Source: Spirochaetia bacterium
GTDB taxonomy: Bacteria; Spirochaetota; Leptospiria; Leptospirales; Leptonemataceae
DNA: 6,377 bases
Direction of reading: 5' to 3'
Assembly: GCA_029880625.1 (NCBI GenBank)
Contig: JAOUOA010000175.1
Location: 1 to 6,377, forward strand
Shown here: positions 6,276-6,377 of the stretch, one piece after another
Numbering within the stretch: position 1 is the first letter of the stretch
Layout: each line of letters starts with the position of its first letter
The notes under the pieces: generated by a model
Told to the model about the DNA's origin: nothing
Seen by the model: the letters and a program-made list of their open reading frames with translations, nothing else
The model's database searches: none
Position numbers and translations under genes: made by a program

Positions 6276-6377
6276 ATGAATGACATCATGGACTTAAATA
6301 CAATTCATAAAAAACCTTTTGCACTTGCAGTGATAACAAAATCTGAGGAGGGAAAAGAAGAACTGGAAGTTTTTCCT
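6276..6377 (+). CDS. Start of an unidentified gene (3' end outside the window)
   Basis: A frame opening with ATG at 6276 stays open through all 34 codons to the window edge. It begins MNDIMDLNTIHKKPFALAVI and continues with a Lys/Glu-rich stretch. GGCGG, a partial Shine-Dalgarno match, ends seven bases before the ATG, and a candidate extended -10 promoter lies about 60 bases upstream. A second in-frame ATG at 6288 is possible but has no ribosome site of its own. The segment KPFALAVIT could be the first strand of an alpha/beta domain, but that is inference from hydrophobicity alone. There is no signal peptide. The family cannot be recognised from this much sequence, and chance openness over 34 codons is not excluded. 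Its divergent placement and the otherwise empty gap upstream favour a real gene. Confidence 0.55.
   Translation, partial: MNDIMDLNTIHKKPFALAVITKSEEGKEELEVFP

Noticed and set aside
1..6377. A new defence, mobile or other undescribed multi-gene system
   Set aside because: RecQ-like helicases occur in some defence loci, but this one is a canonical housekeeping RecQ with RQC and HRDC domains, beside a glycolytic gene. No nuclease, toxin, transposase, integrase or repeat array is seen.

Overview
The window reads as an ordinary bacterial chromosomal segment, AT-leaning and gene-dense. It holds three complete genes on the minus strand and one gene fragment on the plus strand at each end. I found no transposase, phage gene, CRISPR array, rRNA or tRNA. 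The organism cannot be named from this sequence. A SPOR-domain cell-envelope protein, a PAS-PAS-GGDEF-EAL c-di-GMP protein and a long-form cofactor-independent phosphoglycerate mutase together fit a free-living or host-associated didermic bacterium. A spirochaete is one possibility, but only as a low-confidence guess.

Layout from left to right. Bases 2-376 (+) are the 3' end of a gene whose product ends in a peptidoglycan-binding SPOR domain. It converges on recQ (333-2204, -), and the last 44 bases of the two genes overlap tail to tail. Upstream of recQ, after a 26-base gap, lies gpmI (2231-3913, -), the glycolytic phosphoglycerate mutase. A 100-base gap carrying an imperfect palindrome separates gpmI from a 685-residue PAS-PAS-GGDEF-EAL protein (4014-6071, -). 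Its EAL domain keeps every catalytic residue while its GGDEF domain is degenerate. Bases 6072-6275 form a divergent control region with inverted and direct repeats and candidate promoter elements. A plus-strand reading frame begins at 6276 and is still open at the window edge.

The three minus-strand genes could be one transcription unit in the order EAL protein, gpmI, recQ. The 26-base gap makes gpmI-recQ co-transcription likely. The 100-base gap leaves room for a separate gpmI promoter. The products act in c-di-GMP signalling, central carbon metabolism and DNA repair, and nothing visible ties them into one pathway. None of the three minus-strand starts has a clear Shine-Dalgarno sequence, although in-frame stops upstream leave almost no alternative starts.

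I see no convincing new system. The points most worth a second look are the degenerate GGDEF with an intact EAL, the recQ-SPOR gene overlap, the nine-base A/T run in the motif 0 region of recQ, and the unexplained repeats in the two intergenic regions.
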